Below, piece by piece: positions 17,456 through 26,910 of a stretch of 64,000 nt of DNA. The DNA comes from Clostridia bacterium (GTDB lineage: Bacteria > Bacillota > Clostridia > Oscillospirales > CAG-272), in contig JAFTKM010000007.1 of assembly GCA_017453245.1 (NCBI GenBank), positions 1 through 64,000 on the forward strand. Direction: 5' to 3'. A program made the position numbers and the translations under genes. The stretch's first letter is position 1. The number at the start of each line of letters is the position of its first letter. The notes beneath the pieces were generated by a model. It had not been told where the DNA came from, did no database searches, and worked only from the letters and a program-made list of their open reading frames with translations.

Positions 17456-18782
17456 TTTCTTTGTTTCCGTCCGCTCTCTGAAGCAGCCATACGCAGCCGA
17501 TAAGCAAGCACGCCGTGATAGCGCCCGCAAGGAATATCTCCGGAGCGGGGATATACTCGGTGGTCATAGCGTCAGCGCCCGCATTCTCAAGCGGCACGTT
17601 CATTGTCTTATTGATTCCGTTGCCTATCATGGGGCCGACTATCATGGGGATAAGAACGCTGAATACCATTCTCACACCCTGCAATTTGCCCGCCGACTCG
17701 GGGGGCGTGTTATCTCTTACGATAGCGCCGGTCAGAGCCGAGACAAAAATGTAACCCGTGATCATAACGAATCCCGAGATACCGAAGAGCAAGAGAGTTG
17801 CGATATGTCCCATTCCCTTTGAAAGATACATTGCGAAGAGTCCCAAAGCCATAACCGAGGATGCGATATAAAGAAGCCTTCTTTTATCCATTCTGTCTGA
17901 GAGTCTGCCGAGAAAGACGTTTATCACCGCGCCAAAAGCGATCGCAACGCCGAATACTATACTGTACTCAAGCACGCTGAAGCCGAGATAAGTCTTCATA
18001 TAGATGATGAGATAAGGCATAAATATCTGACACGCAATTCCGTATACGAGTATGATAAGGAATGCCGCGTAGAGGCTCTTATTCTCCTTTACCACGGAGG
18101 GTCTGAAGCCGTAGAGGATATCCTTAAGAGTTCCGTTTTTCTCAAGCTCGTCACTATCCTTAATGATGAAGATACCGACAATACCGCAAGCAGAGATAAT
18201 AATACCGAGAAGCAGGAATACGGTGGAATATCCTCCGAGCATCTCAACGAGTATACCGAAGCCGCCCGCGACTATAAGCATCGCGATAAGCGGAAGGATA
18301 GCGAGCACGCCCTCAACCGTACCGCGGAAGGAGGGCTTGGTGTTATCCGTCACCCACGCGTTAAAGCAAGCGTCGTTAGCCGTCGAGCCGAAGAGCGTCA
18401 TAACGCAGTCGCCGACTATAACCGCCGTAAGCGTGTTGGATACCGCCCTCTCAAGCTCCACGCCGAAAAGACTCACCGTAAGCTCGGGAGAAAGATAGCC
18501 GAAGATCGCCACGGTCACGCCCCAGATGGCGTAGCCGATGGATATGAATTTACGTCTGTTACCAACCTTATCCGAGATCGCTCCCGCAACGAGAGTCGCA
18601 ACCGTCGCCATAACGCCGCTGAGCTGTACCATAAGGGTGATTGCGCCGAGATCCTTGGCAACCGTGTCAAATACAAAGAGGTTGAAGTACATATTCTCAA
18701 CGCTCCACGCTATCTGTCCGACAAGGCCGAAGAGTATGAGAATTGTCCAATTATTCTTGCCAAAAGTCTGTTTGTCCATCAT
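17448..18782 (-). CDS. Major facilitator superfamily transporter
   Basis: A 444-residue integral membrane protein with about twelve hydrophobic helices. The MFS loop 2-3 signature is recognisable as GAISDKVGNRRKF (near residue 63), with a related GRLSDRMDKRR in the second half. The cargo cannot be inferred. Its start ATG follows the DUF1292 stop directly (TAATAATG), and the ribosome binding site GAGGAG lies within the DUF1292 coding end, so translation is coupled. Confidence 0.85.
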   Translation of the reverse strand: MMDKQTFGKNNWTILILFGLVGQIAWSVENMYFNLFVFDTVAKDLGAITLMVQLSGVMATVATLVAGAISDKVGNRRKFISIGYAIWGVTVAIFGYLSPELTVSLFGVELERAVSNTLTAVIVGDCVMTLFGSTANDACFNAWVTDNTKPSFRGTVEGVLAILPLIAMLIVAGGFGILVEMLGGYSTVFLLLGIIISACGIVGIFIIKDSDELEKNGTLKDILYGFRPSVVKENKSLYAAFLIILVYGIACQIFMPYLIIYMKTYLGFSVLEYSIVFGVAIAFGAVINVFLGRLSDRMDKRRLLYIASSVMALGLFAMYLSKGMGHIATLLLFGISGFVMITGYIFVSALTGAIVRDNTPPESAGKLQGVRMVFSVLIPMIVGPMIGNGINKTMNVPLENAGADAMTTEYIPAPEIFLAGAITACLLIGCVWLLQRADGNKENA

Positions 18783-18784
18783 TA

Positions 18785-19165
18785 TTACTCCTCGTCGTCA
18801 AGATCGGCGAGAATTTCATCGAGCAGGTCCTCAGGCTCGTCGTCAAAAAGCTCATCAGACTCCTCGAGCTCGTCGAGCAGATCCTCATAGACCTTGAAGA
18901 CCGCGTCGATCACAGCGTCATCGGTAACGAGACTGAGAGTCTTTTTACCTTCCTCACCGGTCTCTATCGAGAAAACGAGTCCCTCGTCCTCACCGATGTC
19001 ATCGGTAGGCTTAGCGAGCGAGAGGAGGGCGTATATCTTGCCGCCGTGCGGGATGATAGCCACCTGCTCAAACTCGGTGGCCTCACCCTTTTCATTGTAA
19101 AGAACTATGTTGTCGTTATTATTCTCGTCGAAGAGCTTGTCAATAGCCGACATATTGTTTTCCAT
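18785..19165 (-). CDS. DUF1292 family protein
   Basis: A 126-residue acidic protein. The core, NIVLYNEKGEATEFEQVAII and YALLSLAKP with SIETGEEG, matches the DUF1292 (YrzB-like) domain, a small beta-rich fold of unknown function common in Bacillota. The last 40 residues are almost entirely Asp, Glu and Leu (ELFDDEPEDLLDEILADL), typical of family members. It sits 10 bp after pepF and is followed without a gap by the MFS gene. Confidence 0.8.
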   Translation of the reverse strand: MENNMSAIDKLFDENNNDNIVLYNEKGEATEFEQVAIIPHGGKIYALLSLAKPTDDIGEDEGLVFSIETGEEGKKTLSLVTDDAVIDAVFKVYEDLLDELEESDELFDDEPEDLLDEILADLDDEE

Positions 19166-19175
19166 AGTATTCTCC

Positions 19176-20978
19176 TTAATTATTTCTTTCGTAGATCTCG
19201 CGGAACTGTCTTACGCAGTCTGCAAAGTCATCGATAGCGCTGGTGATAACCTCGGGCTTGGTCATATCGATGCCAGCAACGAGAAGGCTGTCAAGAGGCG
19301 ACTTGGAGTTACCGCACTTGAGGAAGTCGATGTACTGAGAAACGTATGCGTCACCCTCATTCTCTATTCTCTTCACTATCGCGGATGCCGCAGAGATACA
19401 GGTTGAATATTTGTAAACGTAGAAGCAGGTGTAGAAGTGAGGAATTCTCATCCACTCGTATGCGATCTGCTTGTCAACCGCAACGTCCTTACCGAAGTAG
19501 CGCTTAACGAGCTTGTAATACTTCTTGTTGATAACCTCCGCGGTGAGGGGTTCGCCCTTTTCAACGAGGGCGTGTATATCTCTCTCGAATTCAGCAAACA
19601 TAGTCTGGCGGTAGAGAGTGCCCTTGTAGGTCTCCATAAGCTCGTTGAGGATATAGAGCTTCTCGGTATCATTCTCAGACTCGCGGAGCTTCTTGTGAGC
19701 CATAAGCAGCTCGTTAACGGTAGATGCTACCTCTGCAACGAAGATACGGTAGCTCGAGTTATGAGGCTCGTTGTACTTGATGGAGAAGTAGGAGTGCATC
19801 GAGTGGCCTGCCTCGTGAGCGAGTGTTGAAACGTTGTCAAACGTGCCGTTGAAGTTAAGAAGGATGTAGGGCTCGGTGCCGGGGCATCCGGAGGAGAATG
19901 CGCCGCCTCTCTTACCCTTAGTGGGATATACGTCTACCCAGCCCTTCTCGGTAAGACCTGCCTTGAGGGTGTTGTAATACTCGTCTCCGAATACCTCAAC
20001 TGCGGCAAGAGTCTCCTCAACCGCCTCCTCGTAGGTGTACTTCTTATCAAGCTCGGAGATAAGGGGAGCGTATACGTCATAGAGATGGAGCTTATCAAGA
20101 CCGAGAACACGTCTCTTGAGCTCATAGTAATCGTAAAGGGGCTGAAGTCCGCCGTTTACCGCGGAGATAAGGTTGTTGTAAATAACCGGAGTCACCTCGT
20201 CGGAGAAGGTGTAGGACTCGATGGAGCTCTTGTAGTTTCTCGCCTTTGCGAGAGTGGTCTTCTCCTTGACGTGGTTGGAGTAAAGAGCGGCGAAGGTGTT
20301 GCCAAACTGCTCGTAGGTCTTGTAAAGGGTACGGAATGCCGCCTGGCGCACTTTTCTGTCAGTGCTCATAAGGAAGGGCACGTAGTTGGTGTCGGTGAGC
20401 TCTACCTGCTTGCCCTCGGAGTTGCGGATCTTACCGAACTTAAGATCGGCGTTAGCAAAGAGGCTACGGGTCTGGCTGTTGCCGCCGAGGAAGTCGTGCA
20501 TCTTGGACATAAGCTGCTCGCACTCATCGGAGAGCATATGAGCCTTCTCTCTTACGATAAGCTCAACTGTACGGCGGAAGGTCTCAAGCGCGGGATACTC
20601 GGAGAACCACTTATCAAGAGTTTCTCTTTCAACTCTTAAGATGTAGGGGGAAACGAACCAGGACACGGTGCCTGCCATAACCGCGAGGTTTCTAACTCTG
20701 CCGTCGAGCGCTTGATACGCGTTGTTAGCGGTATCAACCGAGAAGTTAAGGGAGGCATACTGCCAGAGCTTCTCGATAACCGCCTCGATGTCGGTCATAT
20801 CCTTGAGCGCGTTGTAGAGTCCCTCTGCGCTCGAGATGATGGTCTTCTCATGCGCTCCATATGCCTTGATCATCTTCTCAGCCTTAGCGTAATCCTCAAA
20901 GAACGCCGCCTCGTCCTTGTATATTACGGACAAGTCCCATTTGTATTTCTTGTCCACGTCTTTTCTTTCAAGTGCCAT
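19176..20978 (-). CDS. pepF: Oligoendopeptidase F
   Basis: A 600-residue M3B zinc metallopeptidase that cuts short peptides in the cytoplasm. The zinc motif HEAGH is at residues 388-392 within LAHEAGHSMHSYFS, with the downstream glutamate region EVASTVNELL. Length is normal for PepF. It is the first gene of the minus-strand run that continues to 13066, and a promoter-like pair lies upstream. Highly biased codon use, with runs of preferred codons, suggests good expression. Confidence 0.93.
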   Translation of the reverse strand: MALERKDVDKKYKWDLSVIYKDEAAFFEDYAKAEKMIKAYGAHEKTIISSAEGLYNALKDMTDIEAVIEKLWQYASLNFSVDTANNAYQALDGRVRNLAVMAGTVSWFVSPYILRVERETLDKWFSEYPALETFRRTVELIVREKAHMLSDECEQLMSKMHDFLGGNSQTRSLFANADLKFGKIRNSEGKQVELTDTNYVPFLMSTDRKVRQAAFRTLYKTYEQFGNTFAALYSNHVKEKTTLAKARNYKSSIESYTFSDEVTPVIYNNLISAVNGGLQPLYDYYELKRRVLGLDKLHLYDVYAPLISELDKKYTYEEAVEETLAAVEVFGDEYYNTLKAGLTEKGWVDVYPTKGKRGGAFSSGCPGTEPYILLNFNGTFDNVSTLAHEAGHSMHSYFSIKYNEPHNSSYRIFVAEVASTVNELLMAHKKLRESENDTEKLYILNELMETYKGTLYRQTMFAEFERDIHALVEKGEPLTAEVINKKYYKLVKRYFGKDVAVDKQIAYEWMRIPHFYTCFYVYKYSTCISAASAIVKRIENEGDAYVSQYIDFLKCGNSKSPLDSLLVAGIDMTKPEVITSAIDDFADCVRQFREIYERNN

Positions 20979-21010
20979 AATTAAAAAATCTCCTTTTGGT
21001 TTTTTCTTTC

Positions 21011-21039
21011 ATTCTATCACACTTTCGTACTTTTTACAA
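21011..21039 (-). promoter_or_regulatory. Probable pepF promoter
   Basis: Read on the minus strand, TTGTAA (21034-21039) and TAGAAT (21011-21016) are 17 bp apart, about 30 bp ahead of the pepF start. A good fit except for the last bases of the -35 box. Confidence 0.55.
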
Positions 21040-21121
21040 TAGAATTTTAAATATTTACGAATTGTTCGTTTTTCGTCCATCAAAAAAAGTTTTTATATTA
21101 ACAAAAATTACTATAAATATA

Positions 21122-21151
21122 TTGTAATTGTTCATATTTATGTGGTATAAT
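21122..21151 (+). promoter_or_regulatory. Probable promoter of the ABC-FtsX gene
   Basis: TTGTAA at 21122-21127 and TATAAT at 21146-21151 are 18 bp apart, 32 bp before the start codon. It is divergent from the pepF promoter in a very A/T-rich 205 bp gap. Confidence 0.6.
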
Positions 21152-21183
21152 GTTTCTGTATTTTTTTAAAAGGATCACAAAAG

Positions 21184-24123
21184 ATGTTAAATTTAAGATC
21201 AATCAAGAAGGATTACGTTACCGCTTCCGAGACGGTACACGCTCTTAAGGGTGTTTCAATTTCCTTCAGAAAAACGGAATTCGTTTCAGTTTTAGGACCT
21301 TCAGGCTGTGGAAAGACAACTTTGCTTAACATTATCGGCGGTTTAGATCACTATACCGACGGTGACCTGATGATAGGAAGCAGGAGCACAAAGGATTATA
21401 AGGACAGCGACTGGGACGTATACCGTAACCACAGTATAGGCTTCATCTTCCAGAGCTACAATCTTATTCCCCACCAGACGATTCTCGGCAACGTCGAGCT
21501 CGCCCTGACGATTGCAGGTATAGACAAGGAAGAAAGAATCAGACGTGCGAAGATCGCGCTCGACAGAGTCGGACTCTCAGGACAGTATTATAAGAAGCCC
21601 AATCAGCTCTCAGGCGGTCAGTGTCAGAGAGTTGCTATTGCAAGAGCGCTTGTCAACGACCCCGAGATACTTCTTGCAGACGAGCCCACGGGCGCTCTAG
21701 ACACCGTCACCTCGGTGCAGATCATGGATCTCATAAAGGAGATATCCGAGGAGAGACTTGTCGTTATGGTAACGCACAACCCCGAGCTCGCTGAAAAGTA
21801 CTCTACCCGAATTGTCAGACTTCTCGACGGTGAGATCATCGAGGATACCAATCCGATGACCGAGGAGGAGATAGAAGCGGAGCTCCGCGCCGAGGAGGAT
21901 GCACGCGCCGAAGAGGAAGCCAGAAGAGCTCTCGATGAAGCGGATGTCAAAACTGCATCAGGCAAGATCAAGGCTATAAGCAAGAAGATAAAAAGCAAAC
22001 GCCAGCAGAAGGCTAAGATGTCCTTATTCACCGCCTTCAAGCTCTCTGCCAGAAACCTCTGGTCCAAGAGAGGAAGAACGGCTCTTGTGGGCTTTGCGGG
22101 CTCAATAGGTATCTTCGGTATTGCTATGGTTCTCGCCTTCTCTGCAGGTATCAAGGGCTACGTCGCATCAATGCAGGACGATATGCTCTCCGGTAACCCC
22201 ATTATGATAACCAGCACCGCATATGACTTCGATATCGTCACGGATATGATGAATGACGTCCTCGAATCAGAGGACGAAAAAGAGCCGAATAAGGTATACA
22301 TCGACTCTCTTATCGAGTACATAGCAAAGATGGATAAATACTCCAGCTCCTTCTTTATCCAGAACACTTTAACACAGGAGTACACGGATTACGTAAAGGC
22401 AATGCCCAAGGAATACTACAACGCTATGACGTTTAACTACGGCATTGATCCCACGTATTCCATCTACACGAATTTCACTCACTCTACTCCGGGCGGCAAC
22501 ACTGCTACCTCGCGCATTTCCATTGCGGCTCTGACCGAGATGTACACCTCGGTCCTTAAGGAAACGGACTACGGCAACTATGCAAGCTACATAACCCAGC
22601 TCGTCCCTTCCTTCAATCAGGCGCCCAATGATCCGGAATATATCCGCTCCCAGTATGACGTCTACGGTGAGATAGCCGACGAGGTAGACGAGGTAATGCT
22701 CGTCCTCTCAAAGAATCAGGAAATATCTGACGTGCTCTTGGCAAGACTCGGCATTTATACCGAGGCTCAGTTCTACAACCTTGTCTACAAGACGGCAACA
22801 ATGGATGAGCCTAAAGAGGGTGAGGAGGTAAAGCCCGAGACAGAGATCATGAAGGAGCTTTACGACCCCTCGCTTGACGTTGATTACTTCGACTATGATG
22901 ATCTTCTCTCCGGCAAGTACACCTTCACCTGGTATCCCAACGATGCGCTGTTCACCGCCAATGAAGGCGTGAGCGCGTCGCTCAGCCCCTTTACTTATCA
23001 TCACAACGCGAATGATATTTCAGCAGAGGGTATTGATCTCAAGATCACCGGTATCCTTATCGCAAATGAAAATTACAACTTCGGTTGTCTGTCCTCGGGT
23101 ATCTACTACACCGAGGCATTGACCAACCATATGCTACAGACGAACGCCGAGAGCGAGATCGTCAAATACGTAAAGGAAAAGGGATCCATCCCCTCCTTTG
23201 TTTCGAACGGTATCCCCATGGGCGTGTATTACAAATACACCTACAGGCACTTCTTCCCCAAGACTCTTGAGGACGGCTCCACCGAGTTATTCGGCGAGAC
23301 CTACGGACTTCTCGGAAGCACCTTCAGCCTTGACGATGCTATGGAATCAATGGGAAGTCTGATGGGCGGAGGCTCAGGCTCAGAGTCAGAGGGCAGCTCG
23401 GGATCTGAAAGCGGATCGGGCTCCGGAGCAGGCTCGGGTATGACGGGATCCACCGGCTCCAGCGTTGATATTTCCGCGCTCACAAACATGAGGACCATTT
23501 CCCTGCGTATGATATGCGGAGATACGGTTGCAAGCAGTATGTATATCTATCCTCTGAGCTTCGACTCAAAAGATCTTGTAACGGCGTATCTCGATGCGTG
23601 GAATGGCGACGGCACTATAACCGTCGGAGGCGTGGAATACTCTGCCCTTGAACGTAATGACGTAAAGTACAATGACACGCTTGAGCTCATAATCAGCATG
23701 ATCAACACGATGATAGACATTATTTCCTATGCTCTCATCGCCTTCACATCCGTATCCCTTATCGTATCCACAGTTATGATAGGTATTATCACTTACGTAT
23801 CCGTTGTTGAGAGAATCAAGGAGATAGGTGTTATCCGCTCGCTCGGCGGACGCAAGAAGGATGTCAGACATCTCTTCAATGCCGAGACCTTTATCATAGG
23901 ATCGCTATCCGGTCTGATAGGAATACTCGCGACATATATACTGACGGCAATATTGAGCGCGGGACTTGCACCGCTTATCAATTACTCTCCGATCGCATTC
24001 CTTCCCATAGACGATGCGCTCCTTATGATGCTTCTCAGCGTAGGCCTTACGCTCATCTCGGGCCTTATCCCCGCATCAAGCGCGGCTAAGAAGGACCCCG
24101 TTGTAGCACTCAGAACAGAATAA
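21184..24123 (+). CDS. ABC transporter with fused ATPase and FtsX-type permease
   Basis: A 979-residue MacB-like fusion. The ATPase occupies about residues 1-235, with Walker A GPSGCGKTT (38-46), Q-loop IFQSYNL, signature LSGGQ (142-146) and Walker B ILLADEP (162-168). A charged coiled region (AEEDARAEEEARR) leads to a first membrane helix near 305-325, then a large extracellular domain of about 500 residues. This includes a Gly/Ser-rich stretch around 730-760. Three further helices and the FtsX region close the protein. Such proteins expel lipoproteins, peptides or antibiotics, or drive envelope signalling; which applies is unknown. It stands alone between its promoter and a strong terminator. 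Confidence 0.88.
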   Translation: MLNLRSIKKDYVTASETVHALKGVSISFRKTEFVSVLGPSGCGKTTLLNIIGGLDHYTDGDLMIGSRSTKDYKDSDWDVYRNHSIGFIFQSYNLIPHQTILGNVELALTIAGIDKEERIRRAKIALDRVGLSGQYYKKPNQLSGGQCQRVAIARALVNDPEILLADEPTGALDTVTSVQIMDLIKEISEERLVVMVTHNPELAEKYSTRIVRLLDGEIIEDTNPMTEEEIEAELRAEEDARAEEEARRALDEADVKTASGKIKAISKKIKSKRQQKAKMSLFTAFKLSARNLWSKRGRTALVGFAGSIGIFGIAMVLAFSAGIKGYVASMQDDMLSGNPIMITSTAYDFDIVTDMMNDVLESEDEKEPNKVYIDSLIEYIAKMDKYSSSFFIQNTLTQEYTDYVKAMPKEYYNAMTFNYGIDPTYSIYTNFTHSTPGGNTATSRISIAALTEMYTSVLKETDYGNYASYITQLVPSFNQAPNDPEYIRSQYDVYGEIADEVDEVMLVLSKNQEISDVLLARLGIYTEAQFYNLVYKTATMDEPKEGEEVKPETEIMKELYDPSLDVDYFDYDDLLSGKYTFTWYPNDALFTANEGVSASLSPFTYHHNANDISAEGIDLKITGILIANENYNFGCLSSGIYYTEALTNHMLQTNAESEIVKYVKEKGSIPSFVSNGIPMGVYYKYTYRHFFPKTLEDGSTELFGETYGLLGSTFSLDDAMESMGSLMGGGSGSESEGSSGSESGSGSGAGSGMTGSTGSSVDISALTNMRTISLRMICGDTVASSMYIYPLSFDSKDLVTAYLDAWNGDGTITVGGVEYSALERNDVKYNDTLELIISMINTMIDIISYALIAFTSVSLIVSTVMIGIITYVSVVERIKEIGVIRSLGGRKKDVRHLFNAETFIIGSLSGLIGILATYILTAILSAGLAPLINYSPIAFLPIDDALLMMLLSVGLTLISGLIPASSAAKKDPVVALRTE

Positions 24124-24143
24124 TCTATCAATAAACGCACCTT

Positions 24144-24184
24144 CCCCTACCCGAAATTTAACACGGGTAGGGGTTTTATTATTT
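24144..24184 (+). terminator. Intrinsic terminator after the ABC gene
   Basis: A perfect ten-base-pair stem, CCCCTACCCG (24144-24153) with CGGGTAGGGG (24164-24173), is followed by TTTTATTATTT. Confidence 0.9.
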
Positions 24185-24190
24185 CGCGGA

Positions 24191-24219
24191 TTGACTTTTG
24201 CTTTGTAAAATGGTATACT
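24191..24219 (+). promoter_or_regulatory. Promoter of the GTPase-NYN fusion gene
   Basis: TTGACT at 24191-24196 and TATACT at 24214-24219 are 17 bp apart, 37 bp ahead of the start codon. There is no leader peptide or attenuator of the kind seen before tet(M). Confidence 0.7.
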
Positions 24220-24256
24220 ATTTGAGTAAGAATTTTCTTTGAGAGGAGGTATCGGG

Positions 24257-26848
24257 ATGAAGAATATAGTAATGGGCATTATCGCTCACGTCGACGCCGG
24301 TAAAACGACGCTGTCCGAGGCTATGCTCTACACGAGCGGCGCTATAAGAGAGCTTGGCAGAGTTGATAAGCGCGATGCGCATCTGGATACCTACTCGCTC
24401 GAAAGAGAGCGCGGCATCACCATCTTCTCAAAGCAGACCGTCTTCGATTTCGGAGAAACACACGTCTCTCTTGTTGATACCCCCGGTCACGTTGACTTCT
24501 CCTGCGAGACCGAGCGCTCTCTGTCGGTGCAGGACTACTGTGTTCTGGTCATAAGCGCGACCGACGGTATAAAGCCGCATACAAAGACTCTCTGGCAGCT
24601 TCTCGCGGCAAGGCGCATACCCACCTTCATCTTCATCAACAAGACAGACATATCCGAAAGGACGAGGGACGAGCTCTTCGCGGAGGTGCGCACGGTCCTC
24701 TCGGACAGGTGCGTTAATTTCACACGGCCCGATACCTATGAGTTCTTTGACGAGGTTGCGGGAAAGGACGAGTCGCTTATTGAGGAGTTTCTCGAGACGG
24801 ATATGCTCTCGGACGAAACCATAGCCTCGGCTATAAGAAAAAGGCTGGTATTCCCCTGCTTCTTCGGCTCGGCATTGAAGCTAAAGGGCGTTGAGGAGTT
24901 ACTCGTCGGAATTGACCGCTTTGCGCGTGAGACACCCTACCCCGTGTCACTTTTCGGCGCCAAGGTGTACAAAATTATGCGCGACCAAAGCGGCAGAAGA
25001 ATGACTCTTGCGAAGATAACCGGCGGCTCACTTCAGCCAAAGACAATGATAGAATACCGCAAAAGAAGCGGCGAATACGTCACGGAAAAGGTGGAGGAGA
25101 TTCGCCTTTTGACACACGATAAATCAAAGCCCCTCAAAGAGGCTGAGCGAGGCACTCTCTGCGCCCTTATTGGACCTACCGAGACTATGGCAGGCACGGG
25201 CATCGGTATCGAGGCAAACGATGTCTCCATGCTCTCCCCCGTCCTTGATTACAGAATGATACTCCCGCGGGAGATAAGCCCCTACGACGCATATCTCAGA
25301 CTTGCCGCGCTTGCAGAGGAGGACCCATCCCTCGGCATCAGTTGGGTGGCGGGAGCTAAGGAAATACGCGTCAGCCTTATGGGCGAGATACAGCTCGAGG
25401 TGCTCAAGAGGATCATCTCGGAGAGATTCGGAATGGAGGTAGAATTTGACGAAGGAAGTATTCTCTACCGCGAGACGGTAGCCGATGAGGTCATAGGCTC
25501 GGGACACTTTGAGCCGCTCAGGCACTACGCCGAGGCGCACGTAAGAATAGAGCCGCTCCCCGAGGGCTCGGGCGTGATATCTGCGAGTGATTGCTCCCAA
25601 GACCTCTTATCCTCGAATTGGCAGAGACTCGTCATCACGCATATCGACGAGCGTGTGCACAGAGGCGTGCTTATAGGAGCGCCCCTGACCGACGTCAAGA
25701 TAACGCTTATCGCGGGCAAGGCACATCTGAAGCACACCGAGGGCGGAGACTTCCGTCAGGCGACCTACAGAGCTATCAGACAAGGACTTATGAAGGCGAG
25801 GTCTGTGATACTCGAGCCAACCTTCGACTTCCGCATTGAGGTGCCGAGCGAATATCTCGGCAGAGTTATGACCGACGTGACGAATATGCACGGCACGTCT
25901 AAATCTCCGGAAATATATGAGAGCTACTCTGTTCTTGAGGGTAGCTGCCCCGTAGCTACGATGCGCTCATACGCGAGCGAATTGCGTGCCTTCACGAGAG
26001 GTGAAGGAAAGATCACAATGAACGTCGGAGCTTACGCCCCCGCGCACAACCAGGACGAGATCATAGCGGCGCGCGCTTACGACCCCACCCTTGACGAGAG
26101 AAACCCCGCAAGCTCGGTATTCTGCAAGGCGGGAGCGGGCTACGCCGTACCGTGGGATGAGGCGGACGCACTTATGCACGTAAAAATTGATGACGGCGAC
26201 GATGAGCCTGCAAATGACGAGTCGAGCGTGCCGATCCGCGCAAGAGCGATAAAATACGGCGGCACGGCCGAGGAGGATAAGGAGCTGATGCGCATTTTTG
26301 AGGCAACCTACGGCAAGATCAAGCCGAGGAAGGTAGCCGAGAGAAAGGAAAACAAGGCTCCCGAGAAGACCTCCAAGCCACGTAGTAAGCCGTACAAAAA
26401 TCTCGAGGAATATCTCATTCTCGACGGCTATAACGTCATCTTTGCGTGGGACGAGTTAAAGCGGGTGGCAGAAAGCGACCTTGCCCTTGCCCGCGATATG
26501 CTCACAAGGATCATGTGCAGCTATACCGCATTCAAAAAATGCCACGCGACCATAGTCTTTGACGCTTACAAGAGGCGCGGAGGCGAAGGCAGTGAGGAGG
26601 AGTGCGGCAACGTCAAGGTGGTTTACACCAAGGAGGCGGAGACCGCCGACGCATATATCGAAAAGACGAGCAAGGCGCTTGTCCAAAGCTACACGGTAAG
26701 AGTCGTCACCTCGGATCTTGAGGAGCAATACGTCGTGCTTGGTCACGGAGCTCTCAGAGTCAGCACGGGGGAATTTAAGCGCGAGATTGAAAACACCACC
26801 GAGGAGATTGGCGAGGTCATCGACAAGATGAAGCTAAAATCAAAATAA
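24257..26848 (+). CDS. TetM/EF-G-like ribosomal GTPase fused to a Rae1/YacP-type NYN nuclease
   Basis: An 863-residue fusion. The first 650 or so residues form a translation GTPase of the ribosomal-protection type: G1 AHVDAGKTT (10-18), RERGITIF, DTPGHVDF, NKTD, then EF-G-like domains II-V. A Lys/Pro-rich linker (KAPEKTSKPRSKPYK) leads to a C-terminal domain of about 150 residues that matches the Rae1/YacP pattern. Its acidic residues lie at D723 (ILDGYN), D769 (VFDAY), D798 (ETADAYIE) and D820 (VTSD). Rae1 cuts mRNA in the ribosomal A site, so one protein may both bind stalled ribosomes and cut their mRNA. That combined role is inference. The start is ATG 24257, 7 nt after GAGGAGG. Confidence 0.87.
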   Translation: MKNIVMGIIAHVDAGKTTLSEAMLYTSGAIRELGRVDKRDAHLDTYSLERERGITIFSKQTVFDFGETHVSLVDTPGHVDFSCETERSLSVQDYCVLVISATDGIKPHTKTLWQLLAARRIPTFIFINKTDISERTRDELFAEVRTVLSDRCVNFTRPDTYEFFDEVAGKDESLIEEFLETDMLSDETIASAIRKRLVFPCFFGSALKLKGVEELLVGIDRFARETPYPVSLFGAKVYKIMRDQSGRRMTLAKITGGSLQPKTMIEYRKRSGEYVTEKVEEIRLLTHDKSKPLKEAERGTLCALIGPTETMAGTGIGIEANDVSMLSPVLDYRMILPREISPYDAYLRLAALAEEDPSLGISWVAGAKEIRVSLMGEIQLEVLKRIISERFGMEVEFDEGSILYRETVADEVIGSGHFEPLRHYAEAHVRIEPLPEGSGVISASDCSQDLLSSNWQRLVITHIDERVHRGVLIGAPLTDVKITLIAGKAHLKHTEGGDFRQATYRAIRQGLMKARSVILEPTFDFRIEVPSEYLGRVMTDVTNMHGTSKSPEIYESYSVLEGSCPVATMRSYASELRAFTRGEGKITMNVGAYAPAHNQDEIIAARAYDPTLDERNPASSVFCKAGAGYAVPWDEADALMHVKIDDGDDEPANDESSVPIRARAIKYGGTAEEDKELMRIFEATYGKIKPRKVAERKENKAPEKTSKPRSKPYKNLEEYLILDGYNVIFAWDELKRVAESDLALARDMLTRIMCSYTAFKKCHATIVFDAYKRRGGEGSEEECGNVKVVYTKEAETADAYIEKTSKALVQSYTVRVVTSDLEEQYVVLGHGALRVSTGEFKREIENTTEEIGEVIDKMKLKSK

Positions 26849-26859
26849 GCAATAATTAA

Positions 26860-26898
26860 AACGGAGTAAGCGTTATGCCTACTCCGTTATTTTTTGTT
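26860..26898. terminator. Bidirectional terminator between convergent genes
   Basis: AACGGAGTA (26860-26868) pairs with TACTCCGTT (26880-26888), followed by ATTTTTTG on the plus strand. It separates the GTPase fusion from the minus-strand GNAT gene. Confidence 0.8.
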
Positions 26899-26910
26899 TG
26901 ATATTTGATT

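Noticed and set aside
24257..26848. Plain tetracycline resistance gene
   Set aside because: The GTPase part is TetM-like, but the nuclease fusion, absence of a regulatory leader and chromosomal setting do not support naming it a tet gene.
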